Of a stretch of 64,000 nucleotides of DNA, positions 1-12,400 are shown piece after piece (within the stretch, counting starts at the first letter, position 1; every line of letters starts with the position of its first letter). Origin of the DNA: Silene conica (lineage: Eukaryota > Streptophyta > Magnoliopsida > Caryophyllales > Caryophyllaceae); the NCBI GenBank assembly GCA_029255685.2, contig CM055315.2, forward strand, positions 31,005,501 to 31,069,500, in the 5' to 3' direction. The position numbers were made by a program, and so were the translations under genes. The notes below the pieces were generated by a model. It ran no database searches and was not told where the DNA came from. It worked only from the letters and a program-made list of their open reading frames with translations.

Positions 1-299
1 TTCAAATACCAGCGTTGTACCCACCGAATCTCTCATGATATTTTTTCTCATGTAAAGTTGCACAAAACTCGCAAAATCAAATTCTGCCCCCCACAAAAGT
101 TGCTAGTGAAAACTAATAAGAAATCTCTTTCCTTGTTTTTATTCATTAAGCTCTTTAAATCAGTTTAAGTGAGATTGCAACTGTGCTGGAAAAAGAAGGG
201 CACATCCCGCTAATTTATGTGAGTTAGTGGTTGAGTCTGATCAAGACATAAGAAGGCCAAGCAAGTCAAGTGCCAAAAACAAGTCCAAGTCACGCGAGA

Positions 300-1640
300 T
301 ACAAAGCATGGATGGTGCAGCAGGTGGATGACTGACATCTTCAACAATCTTCGAATCATGTCATTGATTTGCGCTTTCTTTATAGAGCCTTACATTATCA
401 TAAACATCCATTCGAAGTTCATCAAGCTCATTCAATTGCAAGAACCTCTTATTACCCGCCATATCAAGGTCATAGTTAAGCTACTTAAGAGCCCATCTCC
501 CCTTATGCTTCAATTCAAGAGGCAAATAACAAGACTTGCCAAAGACTAACCGATAGGAAGTGGTCCCTAGTGGTGTCTTGCAGGCGGTTATAAGGGCCCA
601 AACCACATCATGGAGTTTAGTACTCTAATCCTTCCTTGAATTGTTCACCACTCTCTCAAGTATGACCTTGATTTGACGGTTAGACAACTCCACTTGCCCA
701 TTTGTTCGAGGGTGGTAGGCAAGCACCACTTTGTGTCTCACACCGTACTTCTTTGCAAAGCAGATATGGCTCGATTGATGAATGTGAGCCTCCATCACTT
801 ATCACGGCTCAAGCAACTCCAAATCTTGAAAAATAAATTCTTTGAAAAGCTTAGAAACAAGTTTTGAGTCATTAGTTGGGGGCGACAATGGCTTCGATCC
901 ATTTGGACACATAGGGCATCGAACAACTCAATTTCCAAGATGTTATTTAAGGGCATCTTATCCTTCTTCCAATATTTCCCCTTCTTTGACACAAGTCACA
1001 TGAATGGACAAAAGTTTAAGCATCCTTAAAGAGGGAGGACCAATAGAATCCACAATGAAGGACTCTAGCTTGAGTCCTTGAAGTAGACAAGTGGCCTCCA
1101 TAGGTAGTTGAATGGAAAGCTTGAAGGATTTCTTTGCCTTCTTAATGTGTTTCACACTTCCGAAAAATCCCATCATTATATCTCCTATATAGGTATGGAT
1201 CCTCCCACACATACCTCTTAGCTTTATAACGAAGCTTTCTTCCGGATAAAGTCACTACTCAAGTAATTGGCAACGTTGGAGTATCAAGGAAAGGAGTTGG
1301 TGATTGCCATAATAAAATCATCGTGCAATCACTCATTGATTGGTACTCCATCATCATCATCATCATCACCCCTTGACTCTTTTCTCAATCTAGACAAGTT
1401 GTAACGCTACCACATTCTCGGCACCCACCTTATCCTTTATCACTATATCAAACTCTTGAAGCAATAACACCCATCGAATCAACCTTGGTTTAATATCTTT
1501 CTTCACCATTAATTGCTTCAAAGTGGAGTGACCGTAAAGACAATTAACTTAGATCAAAGTAAGTAAGGTCTAAACTTTTCAAATGCACACACACCGCTAT
1601 CAATTCTTTCTTCGTGATGATATGGCATATGTAAGGCCCG
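300..1640 (-). pseudogene. Decayed Ty3/gypsy (Athila-like) RNase H and integrase remnant
   Basis: Reading the minus strand from about 1640 down to 300 gives broken pieces of a gypsy polyprotein in the usual order. Around 1640-1390 is an RNase H-like end with [18 protein letters not shown]-type residues. Around 1010-900 is the integrase zinc-finger tail (RRGNIGRRDKMPLNNILEIE). From about 860 to 300 is the integrase core with YGVRHKVVLAYHPRTNGQ. Stops and frameshifts separate these pieces, so no ORF is intact. The wording of the integrase region is closest to the Athila branch as I know it; that clade call is from recall, not alignment. The element's right end and LTRs are not recognisable, and its 3' side probably continues left of base 1. 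Confidence 0.75.
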
Positions 1641-2199
1641 CGTTTATATAAAATATCCAAAAATATTAGTCCCAATTTATAGGTTAAATGATTTAAGCGG
1701 AAAAAACCTCTAGAGGGCCGTGTTATTTCCAACACACTCATTTACTAAATTCAACACAGTTTTCGAATATTACAACTTTTTTACCGATCCCATTTCACAC
1801 CCACTAAACAACCTTTAGGGAGATAAGAGATGCAAGAACAAAATAACTACCAATTAAAAGACACTAATTGAATTAATAGAAATGATGAATTGAATTATAC
1901 CCGGGGTTGTGATTAAGATGTCACATATCTCAATGTTCCTCGATTAATTAAGTCTATTAAACAATCTTAATGGATGTAATTTTCTGGAAATTGGTAATTT
2001 CAAATGTAAACAGAATTATTAGTATAATACTTTGGCAATGACTCAATGAGCATAATCAAAACCGAATTATCTCTTCGGGGACATATGATAATCAAAACAA
2101 ATTAAAAAATTCAATAAGTGAAAGTGAAGTATTAATCATACTAATTATAATCCTCAACCATAATTAAAATCATCATAAAAAAATGGTGTCTAAATGTTA
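1641..2199. other. Unassigned AT-rich spacer
   Basis: No coding signal or clear repeat is visible. It separates the gypsy remnant from the first MITE. Confidence 0.5.
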
Positions 2200-2405
2200 C
2201 TCCCTCAGTCCCGGTCATTTGTTATCTATTTCCATTTTGGGTGTATCATTGAATTGTTATCTATTTCCATTTTTAGCAACTTTTTGTGGATGACATTTGA
2301 TTACATGTGGGGCCATATAATTTGTGTGGTCCAAATTCATTTACACTTCTTTTCTTAATCTTTGTGTCAAAAGCAATAAATAACAATTGATCGGGACGGA
2401 GGGAG
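2200..2405. mobile_element. Stowaway-type MITE
   Basis: The left end reads CTCCCTCAGTCCCGGTCATTTGTTATC and the right end is its near-perfect inverse (GATAACAATTGATCGGGACGGAGGGAG). Both sit next to TA dinucleotides (2198-2199 and 2406-2407), the target duplication of Tc1/mariner-derived Stowaway elements. It is about 206 bp long with no coding capacity. Confidence 0.85.
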
Positions 2406-3413
2406 TAATTCATAGAAAAGTATGGCGTCGGAGCTATTCTCGGAATAACAATAACCAGGCGAAAATCCATTATTCTCGCCCCCGGTACGCAGCCATATGA
2501 TCGACTTTAAGGTAGCGTTGATGGTGTGACGACGGTGGAGAGTGAATTAGGGTTCGAGTTAGGTTTAGTTTAGTTTTTTTGGTGGGTATGAAATGAGAGG
2601 AACAAAGTTAATAAAAGGTGTAAATATTATGCAAAATTTAATAAAATGCGTAAGATTAGCAACTATGATCTCTAGATCCACACATTATTTTATTACAAAA
2701 TCTCATAGAAGACGAACACTATCCGTCGCAAATTAAAAATGGATTAATGTCTTTTTTATATGCAAGTGACACTATTTATATGATTTTTCATCCCCCAACT
2801 TGGTCTCTCACTTTCCTTATTATAAGAAGAAATTATCCGTTTCCAGCTTGTGATGGATAGTACGGGCACGAGCACGATGATTTGTTGTTTTACAATAGTA
2901 GATAGGGATTAAGGTCATGTTTTTTTCGGCTGAAAAGAGCTGAATTGAAGTAGAGTTTAATTAAAATAAATGGAGTGAAATTAAGGTGAATTGAATTTAG
3001 TTGAATTAAAAGTTAATTTTGTGAAAAGATTAACTAAATATAATAATTGATTGACGTAAATAAAACTTAATAAAATATAGCCAAAGAAAATTAAAAGGAG
3101 TTGAAATTAAGGTAGACTAGATTACTAGAAGGTAGGAGGGGGAGTTCCGAATTGGGTGGCTCGTTAATATCTGACGCCATTCTCTCCATTTTCTGATTTC
3201 CCACTTCTATCCAAATCTGTTTATTTCAGTCATCATTTATTATTTCTTCCTCTTCTTCTTCTTCTTCTTCTTCTTCTTCTTCTTCTAACAAACATCTAAT
3301 CATACACTCTTCCCCGGTTCCCCCATTTTATAACATCTAACTCATTTATACTTTATGTTTTTTTGTTCCACTTTATAACTTCTCGCATTAGCAGACATTT
3401 TTAATAAGCGGAC
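2406..3413 (+). promoter_or_regulatory. Upstream and 5' leader region of the biotin carboxylase gene
   Basis: This stretch contains no ORF of note and leads into the start codon at 3414. A pyrimidine-rich tract with a (CTT)n run lies at 3247-3286, within what is probably the promoter or 5' UTR. Such tracts are common near plant transcription starts. No TATA box can be assigned with confidence. The part near 2915-3150 may be a decayed MITE, but I see only one end. Confidence 0.45.
3247..3286. repeat. (CTT)n microsatellite upstream of the start codon
   Basis: About 13 CTT/TTC units in a row, roughly 130 bp before the ATG at 3414, probably in the 5' UTR or core promoter. Confidence 0.9.
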
Positions 3414-6400
3414 ATGGACTCCCTTATGGTTTGCAAAGCTGTCACTGCTCCTCCTACTCCTGTATATTCCTTTTCTTCTTTCCTTTATTGTTTTGAGTGA
3501 ATACACTTGTGGTTGTCGATTTCCAGAATGAATGAATGAATGAATGAATGAATGAATGAATGAGCGAGTTGTTGGTTGTAGGGTGTATGGATGAACCAGA
3601 ACAAGGGGTTCAAGAAAGGACCAAGTAGCATACTAGTTGGTAGCCTGGTTAATTTCCCTAGGCAAACACCTCGTGTGCTTAAGTTCAACCGCACCTACAC
3701 CTCCAGAAAGGCTGGAGGTGCGCTTGCTGTTACTTGCCAGGCTCATAAAATTTTGGTCGCTAACAGAGGTGAGATTGCAGTGCGCGTCATTCGAACCGCT
3801 CATGAGATGGGCATTCCATGTGTTGCTGTTTACTCAACTATAGATAAGGATGCCCTCCATGTCAAAATTGCTGATGACGCTGTCTGCATTGGTGAAGCTC
3901 CAAGCAGTCAATCGTAACTTCTCAGTCTCTCGTCTTCTGCATTTCTTACGTTGCCATTACTTTTTCTTAAGCTTTTTTCTACTACTCAATTTATATACAG
4001 ATGTCCGAACACGGTTCTCTTCCGTCTATTGGCTATATTTTGCTATTACATCATACATTTTCTAGTACTCTTCGCCTCTTCTTCCTAGAGTCGATACTTG
4101 TGTGCACATATGCTACTCTGAAAAACAAGGCCGCATGTTACAGATTTAGACATTGAAAAGATAATAAATTCTACAGTCGCAAGGTCTCATAGACTATCAA
4201 TCTATTCCTGCCATCTCACTGACGCTTACCACCAATACCCTAGTTCAGCCCCTTCCTCCAAAAATGTTTACCAAGAATACCCAAGGTGTCATTTGGTATC
4301 AAATCCGCATTGTAACTTGGAAAAAAGGTTAATGGTACGCCTTTTGGCCCCGTATGGCACTGCCATAAATTGCACCCTAAACCATTTTTACGGAAAATAG
4401 CCCATTTTAGGTCATTAGGGAGTGAGGTAGACATTTGGGAGGTTTAGCCTCTAGTTTGGGAAATCCTGAGTGTCAAAGGAAAGGTGGGTTGCGGTCAGGT
4501 GGACTAGGCAGCATATTGACGATTTATTGCAAGGGTGTTGGTAGGTAGGAATACGAGAAGAGAGTGCTTGAGAGTCGGGGGGGGGGGGGGGGGTGAGGGT
4601 TAGGTAGGTAGGTGATTAGAGGGCGGGTGCATGGTGGTAGGTGGTTAGAAGGTGGGGGTAAGGTGAATGGTGGTAGGTTGGATTAGCTCGGGTTGTGAAG
4701 AAAGAGAAGTTGAAGGATAAAATCTGGAAAAGATGATGATAGGATGTCATAGGGTACATGTATCTTATGTTGAGGAAATTAAAGGTCTCGTACTGTTTGT
4801 TGGATTCAAAAATAGTTTAGGAAAGGGAGAGTAGGGGAAGGGAGCAATGTTATTTTCCTTCCAAATATTTCTTTTGTTGGAAGAACTTTAATTTGCCTTG
4901 GAGGGATTTTCTCCAACGCAATTTTGCTACCAACAACATTATCATTACCCCAATATTCCACTCAAAATTGAGAGGAAGACTCACCATATAACTAATTTGT
5001 ACAAAAGGAGTGGTATTATTTATGTATGCCATTGTCATAGTTCTAGCCAGAGCTTCGTGTAATGCGCATATATCTTGATGAAGAACTGAAGATGTGTGTA
5101 TGGTAAAAAGATAGAGCCTTGGTTTTTTTGGGTCTCTCTACCTATGTAACATTGTTATGTGGGAATATGATTTGTGAGGAGTAAACTTTCATCCTTTTTT
5201 GCTTAATTCTTTGGTTTATCATTTTCCTGAATTGCTTGACAGTTAATATATTGGTAAACCTTTTTCTTTATTGTATGGCTAAGGTCACTTCTCAAATCCT
5301 TTGTTATCAGTGCCTAAGATAACTCATGTAGACACTCAAGAGAAAAGAGCGAGTTTGGTAAATTTTACGTGGTCGAAACACTATGCTTCGTTTTGAAAAT
5401 AACTGGTTTTATTGTAAGAGGGTATTTGGTTTGCGAAAGGGTAAAAGAATGAAATCAAGAGATGGCTTAAAGGGGAAAGGAGAGGTTTTCTCTTTGATTA
5501 AACTTGTGTCGATAAAGAAGAGGGAAAACAATAATAAAAAATAAGTTTAATAAATTAAGCATCCACAATCACTACCACCGGTGTTTTAGGGGCGAGGGAG
5601 GGAGTTTCAGAGTTGTGGTTGGTGGATGAAGAGGATGGTTGTTAGTTGGATGGGGGTGGGGATTTCATAAGGTGGGGGAGGAAAAGCACAAGAAGGATGT
5701 GGAGGAGTGGGGCGTGTTGGGTTGGGCTGTGAGCTGGGTGTTGGGTTTATTTTTTTAGGGGAGCAACAGTTGGGGCGTCACTGGCGAGAAGGGTTGGGTA
5801 GCGGGTAACGGGGGTGACATGCATGAGATGGCAGGGGTGGATATTGGTAGTACCGTGGTTGGCGGTGGGTATTAGTGGTGGGGGAAATGGGAAAGGGAAT
5901 GGGATGCTCTTGATGGGTGGAGGTAGTGAGTGTAGAGGAGTTTGAGGGTAAGGGGAGGGGAAAGAGAAGAGCATAATGGGTCAAACAAACATCAACAAAG
6001 GGAAACATTATCTCTCATTCGCTTACCCTTTCCTGAAGGCCTCACACCAAACAACCCCGTAAATAACGGTTTTCTCATGAAACCTAACAAGCATGACAAT
6101 GTTGTGGCCGAACCCTATGAGAACTTCTTGTACTGCTGACGTTGAAATAAGCATCTTAAGGGCGATACTGAGAATCTGGATTCAATAGTTTTCTATTTGT
6201 TATGAGTCCTGTTACTATTAGATTTTATCATAAGAAGCTAATCTGCTCCACAGATACTTGTTGATGGCCAATGTTCTATCAGCTGCTATTAGCCGTGGAT
6301 GCACTATGCTGCACCCTGGATATGGATTCCTCTCTGAGAATGCTTTCTTTGTTGAGCTGTGTAAACAACATGGAGTAAATTTTATAGGACCAAATGTAAG

Positions 6401-9400
6401 CTGTTCCACGTTATGCTTTATTTATTTATTTATTTTTGTTTTGTTTTTATGCTGACTAGAGAAGCATGATTTAGTTGAGATGGCCCTAATTGTTCCTTTT
6501 TGTATACAATATGAATTATATTACAATCAGTGCTTTCTCGGCCTCCCACCGCTCTCGTTTCACCATCCTCTTTCTCTCCTTCCTTCTATCTTTTTTGACC
6601 TCTCTATGTAGCCCGCTTACTTCACCCACCATCCTACTATCAGCCACCAGCACTCGGCTCCTCCGCCTCTCTCTTTGGGCCTTGGGGTAATATTTGATTA
6701 TGATGTTAGGGCTTCACCACCTCTTAACTCTTATACAAAGATTTTATGCATATGTGTTTCTTGATCCTATGGATTTCTATGTCATTGTCAAATGTGGCCT
6801 TAGTTTGGGTATATTTTACACTTTTACTGAACTTTTAATTTTGTTTCTGAGCTTATTGCAAATGTGCAGCCAGACAGCATCCGTGTCATGGGGGATAAAT
6901 CTACTGCAAGAGATACCATGAAAAAGGCTGGTGTTCCCACTGTACCCGGAAGTGATGGATTGTTGCAGGTACAAATAAAATTATCATATTATTGTAACAA
7001 CAGAGTTTTTCTTCGTTGATTTGATTTCTCCATTAACCAGCATTGACTTTGCCAATATATGTAGAGCACAGATGAAGCCATCAAGGTTGCTCATGAAATT
7101 GGTTTCCCTGTTATGATTAAGGTATGTGTCTTCCAAAGTTTATACATTTGTTTTATATTTCGTATGAAGTAGTTCGATAAAATTCTTTATGTTTCTTTTT
7201 CATGAAGTAACTTATCATAGCCCTTTGTTAATTTTTTTTTTCATGAACTAACATTCATTCCTCTCTCCTATCAACCAACCCCACCCAATTTTTTACACTT
7301 ATTTTACTCCCTACCTTAATCTTTGTGCCACCCTCAAAGGGGAACAATAGTTAGAATAGGAGGGAGTATAATTTTTCTTAGCAGTCACTTGGAAACAAAC
7401 TCTTTATTGTTGGGGAGAGACGTTATCGATTGAATCTTCGTGCCTGCCCACCCTTGCCTGTTTGGAGCTTTGCACACCCTTACCTGTTTGGAGCTTTGCT
7501 TCTTAATCTGAACTAGGGTAAAGAATCCAATGATTTTGATTCAATGGATTCTTCAAAGATAAGAAAGAAGCCACAAAATTAATCAGATGAACGTTCTCCT
7601 AAAGTTGGGACCAAAGCTTTAAGTTGATTAAGGCCTTAAGGGGCTGGCTCCTAAAGGAGTGGATTAAGAATTGTGACAGGCTAGTCGTATACCTAATAAA
7701 AAATAAACCAACTGGTCTAACTAATATGGTTAGGGAAGTCGGAATCATATGATTCATATCCACAAGGAGACGAGAAAAATCTGTTTGTTACTAAAGTTTG
7801 TAGTAACAAATAGGTAACAGATTGGGGTTTGTAAGATTGTAATTTAACTAAACTAAGACAATTAAAACAATTAAAATAATTAAAATAACTAAAGCAATTA
7901 AATAGATGAGATGCAAATAATAAGGAAAAAGTAACTAGGATTGTCGTTCATCATGGTCAAGTCAAAGGTAAAGTCAAGGACTATCAATTATTCGGTAGGG
8001 TATTTTGAATAAGTATCCTCTCGGTCTAATATTCACCCTAAAATAATACTAACTTAGCTCTCACCCTCATTAGCATACTTTAATGTTTACAACAGGTTTC
8101 GCCCCTTCCAATCTCTCGATTTAGGTCAGAGTTTACCAGATTAGTTAACCAATTACGTTTAATTAACCAATTACGTACACTTAACTGTATAATATATATT
8201 ACATGTTGTGATTAACAATTCAGACATGCCATGAAAATAAGATAGAAGTAACAATTAAGTAAGAACATATTAAAACCATGAATTCCCTAAATCCTAGCAT
8301 AAAAGATCTAGCTACTCATTTAAAAAGGTACTGAAATTAATATAATTAAAGGTAGACATAGTTTAAGACAAGAAATTAAAAGGCAAGAAATTAAAAAATT
8401 ACTATAAATAAAAGGGAAAGAAATATTACGAAACTTAGCTATTCGGAAACTAAGAACTTAATTAATGCTTGAATAAAAACCGTCTTGAATGCTACAAACT
8501 AATCTAAAAACTTGATATGAAAATTGATATTTAATTTGATCCCTAAAACTACCTAATTACCTCTCTATTTATAGTAGAGATGATCTTTATTTGAGTATAA
8601 TAAGGAAACTATTTTAAGTTAATTGACTATTTTAATTGACTATTTTACCCTCCCCTTTAATATTTTAATTTAAATGCTATTTCCATTACTTTTTCAACTG
8701 GTTGCTTGTGCCAGTGTTGATGTTGTGCCTACCACAACATTGAGGTGCATAAGCTCTTATACGACGCCATTATTTATAACTAATGGTGGGAGTTTTTGAA
8801 TACCACAGTATTGAGGTGACATAAACTCTTGAATGACCTTTTGTCTACTCCCTCCATTCCAATCCATTACCCATTAATTTTTTTGAGGTCAATGTTTCAA
8901 AACTTTGACTAAATAGATCGAAAATTATGAAAAACTAAATTATACATTCTTATAAATGTATGTTCAACGAAAAACAGTCCTGTATAAATGGAGAAAACTA
9001 CAGTCATAGTTTTGTCTTAGAGACCACCCAACAGGCAAACAGTAAATCGATACAATGGATTCGGTTGAAAGGAATATATATTGATGGTCAGAATTTATAA
9101 ACTTGACTTTCCCGGTCGCGACGTCATTCACATCTTTTATCCTCTGCATCCTCTTACAATAAGACCACAGCCATGAAAAGTGGTTGTTCTTCCCTGAGGA
9201 GCAGATGTCAGTCGAGGCAGAGCTACTTTGTGATCCTAGTGAACACCTTTTTGCTAGCAAACTTGGTTTTGGGTCCTTGTATGTAGAAGCTTGTAAAATT
9301 ACATTATTGTACAAGCCTTTATGTGCTTAGTGTGTTCACTTTGCTCTTTGTTTTCTTGTTGACCCCGGTCTCTTGCCCTTCGCTCTTGTAGGAGTTTTCT

Positions 9401-12400
9401 CCTCATTTTTAGCCATCCTGACGCATTAATAGTATTAAGGTGAGTACATCCCTTAAGAATGCTTTATCCAAAAACTAATTTGTGGTTGGCAGACTTGAAC
9501 TGTAATATGGAACCATTACGGAAGGATTTAAAACATATGGGAAGGTAGAATGTAGAAACACCCAACTAATGGGATAAACCATTAATAATAGAGAAGCTGA
9601 AGGAAAGTGTAGGTATGTGATTGAATTAAGATAAGTTAGCGATCTTTTGTTAGACCATTAAGAAGATATCTACATACGGTTTAGCGATTAGAATTATGCC
9701 GATGTGTACTATTGTTGGCTTTACTCTAAAGTCAACGTTTTTCTATTTTTTGAGACTTACCATTGTTATAACTTATAATTCTCTGTTGAAGGCAACTGCT
9801 GGAGGCGGAGGCCGTGGAATGCGTCTTGCTAAAGAACCAGATGAATTTGTAAAGCTTCTCCAGGTGATCTTAATGCTTCTGCTTAGGAGCTCCATCAACC
9901 ACAGAATTGTTATTATGCCTCTTTTATTACCGTTTTTGGGCATCTCAATATACTATGAGGCTACCTCTTTTATTACATTGCTACTCCACAAGACAAGATA
10001 ATTCGTTATTAAACAAAAAGCTAATACATAGAGATTCTTAGTATAGTACAAACTTCTTTTGTAACTTGTAAGTGGTAAACATGGTCAGTGTCCATCAATG
10101 AAAGTTTATCTGTTGGTTCATGAATTAAAATGATATATGGCCTAATAATTGTGGTGGTATGATATACTGTCTCAAGCATGATATTTAATACTCCCTCCAT
10201 TCAAATCCACTCTTACTTTATTCCTTTTCGGTCCATTCAAATGCACTCCTCTCCTTTCCTTTTTAGGACATTTTTAGCACATACTTGATGTCCTCATTGA
10301 GTTTGTCTATTTACACAAATTCGATTGTCAGGAGTCATGACCGACTACTATGTACCACTTTGACCATTACATGTACTTATATTAATACTCCCTCCATTTT
10401 TTTCCACTTAATACATTTGCTTTTTCACGTTTGTCAACGCACGTTTTACGTGCTTAATATCTTCAGCTACGTATTTGTAAAAATTATAGAAGTTATATAT
10501 TTTCAATGTATTCGTAAAGACGAATTAAACAAGACCCCACATGAATATATTTTTTCTTACGTATTGGGAGAAAATTGAAATTGAAGGTTAACTTGTGAAT
10601 AGTGTACAAAAAGCAAATGTATCAAGTGGAAAAAAATGGAGGGAGTATTTAATTTCCACCCTTCAATTTTGTGCAAAAGTAAAGGGGAAGAGTGGATTTG
10701 AATGGAAGGAGTATATTATTTCGGTGCATAATTAATGCACTTATACGTAGATATTTCATTTTGCTTTTCAAATTTTTCTACCCCTCCAGCAAGCTAAAAG
10801 TGAAGCTGCAGCTGCATTTGGGAATGACGGAGTGTATCTGGAAAAGTACATACAAAATCCAAGACATATAGAATTTCAGGTATTGCTCCTACTATAATTT
10901 AGTATATCAGTTGTATTTGCTGGGCTTAGCATGTGAAAAAGGTGGCGTCTATGAACTGAATCAAAGGTCGCATTCTTGTTTGATTTTCTGTCATGTAATT
11001 GGTTTGGAAGCTTTTTATGAATACAAGGTGGTAGAGGTGGCAACGGGTCAGGTTATCAGCATATATTTTATCTTATATATGTACTTTTAGATGGTTATTT
11101 AATGTTTAAACAATAGGTAGTTGTATTAACTGTAATTTTAAGTGAAAATAATTAACATGAATGTCAATTTGATGTTATTTAAACCATTGTAAAACAAGTT
11201 TATTATTGGGTTATCTATTGGGTTCGAGATAATATTGGGTCTGGTCGGTTTACGTCGGGTTCGGGTTGGAAGAAGTAAGGTTGGTCTCGATTATCGAGTC
11301 GGTTCTGGTTGGGTCGGTTCGCCCAATTTACGGGTTGTATCGGATCGGATTTCGGACGGGGCAGGTTCCTCGGACCGGGTCAGCTTTTGCCAGCTCTAGA
11401 AGGTGGTCAAGGTCTTGTTATGGGCATTGCTATTATAGTACTCCCTCTGATTTCTTATGTTGTTCCCTTTTGATTTTAACACAAGAAATAAGAAAATCAA
11501 TTTGGACCACACAATACAAATGACCCCACATGAAATTGATTTTGGACCACACAAAGTTGTCTAAAAGAGGAAAAGAGGGAACATCATGTAATTAGACCAA
11601 AACGGAAAGAGGGAACATCATAGGAAATCGGAGGTAGTATTTATTTTGGCTGGTACTTGTACAGATAACAGATCCAGTCCCCCTTTTTGTGTAATTTGTT
11701 AAAGAATAATGAGGTACGCTAATTTCGAAAACTGCTAATTCATTATCATTGGTAGGTCCTTGCAGATAAGTTTGGGAACGTTGTGCACTTTGGAGAGCGT
11801 GATTGCAGTATCCAGGTTTCTCTTTAACTTTCTTAGCTTTCATTTCCTTTTTGAATTAATGATCTCCTGCATTTTTGTGTGTGTATTGCTTGATTTCTCC
11901 TCCAGAGGCAAAGTCATGCTTGTCCTTTTCCTTTAGTTTCCTTTACTTTTTTCTGGCCCATCAATCCTGTCTGACTATTTTAACATCAAAGAGGTCACGT
12001 TTAATATTTCCTGTGTTTTTGTGCAAATTTCTTGGCTGTTTTTACTTTTAACTGACATGTTCAGGGAGGGTATTCTGAAAATGATTTTTACTTTAATATG
12101 ATTAATGGCTATGGGGCCCTATAAAAGGTTGTTTTTGTACTATGTTTGATGTCCTAATTTTACTTTGTGATTCTTGAAGCGAGTTCTTATTAAAATATAA
12201 GCCTATATTCTATTTGGATTGAGAACAAATTTGTAACGGACGTTAAAACATTTTTTTTACCTCTCTCTATTTAACTTAATATTCGTTTTTGTTTGTATTT
12301 AATGGTATGGGTATTCCCTTTTGTAAGTGATTGGTTTGAGCTCTAGTTCTTAACTAGAGTGGAATCTCTAATCCCATATCTCAATGAGCAAAGATATACT

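Noticed and set aside
3527-3581. Alternative acceptor TTTCCAG at 3520-3526 for exon 2
   Set aside because: It would add 55 nt and break the frame to exon 1; the TTGTAG acceptor keeps it.
3591-3913. Start codon at 3591 for the biotin carboxylase
   Set aside because: It is in frame and could serve as an internal start, but the upstream exon 3414-3461 splices in phase and supplies the expected transit-peptide N terminus.
5747-6008. Proline-rich minus-strand ORFs
   Set aside because: Complement of the G-rich interior of a MITE; no start context or homology.
7304-7365. Very short MITE (ACTCCCTACC ... GGAGGGAGTA)
   Set aside because: The inner match is too short and the spacing too small to separate from chance.
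8855-8960. Another Stowaway MITE beginning CTCCCTCCATTCCAATCC
   Set aside because: Only one end is seen; no inverse partner within a reasonable distance.
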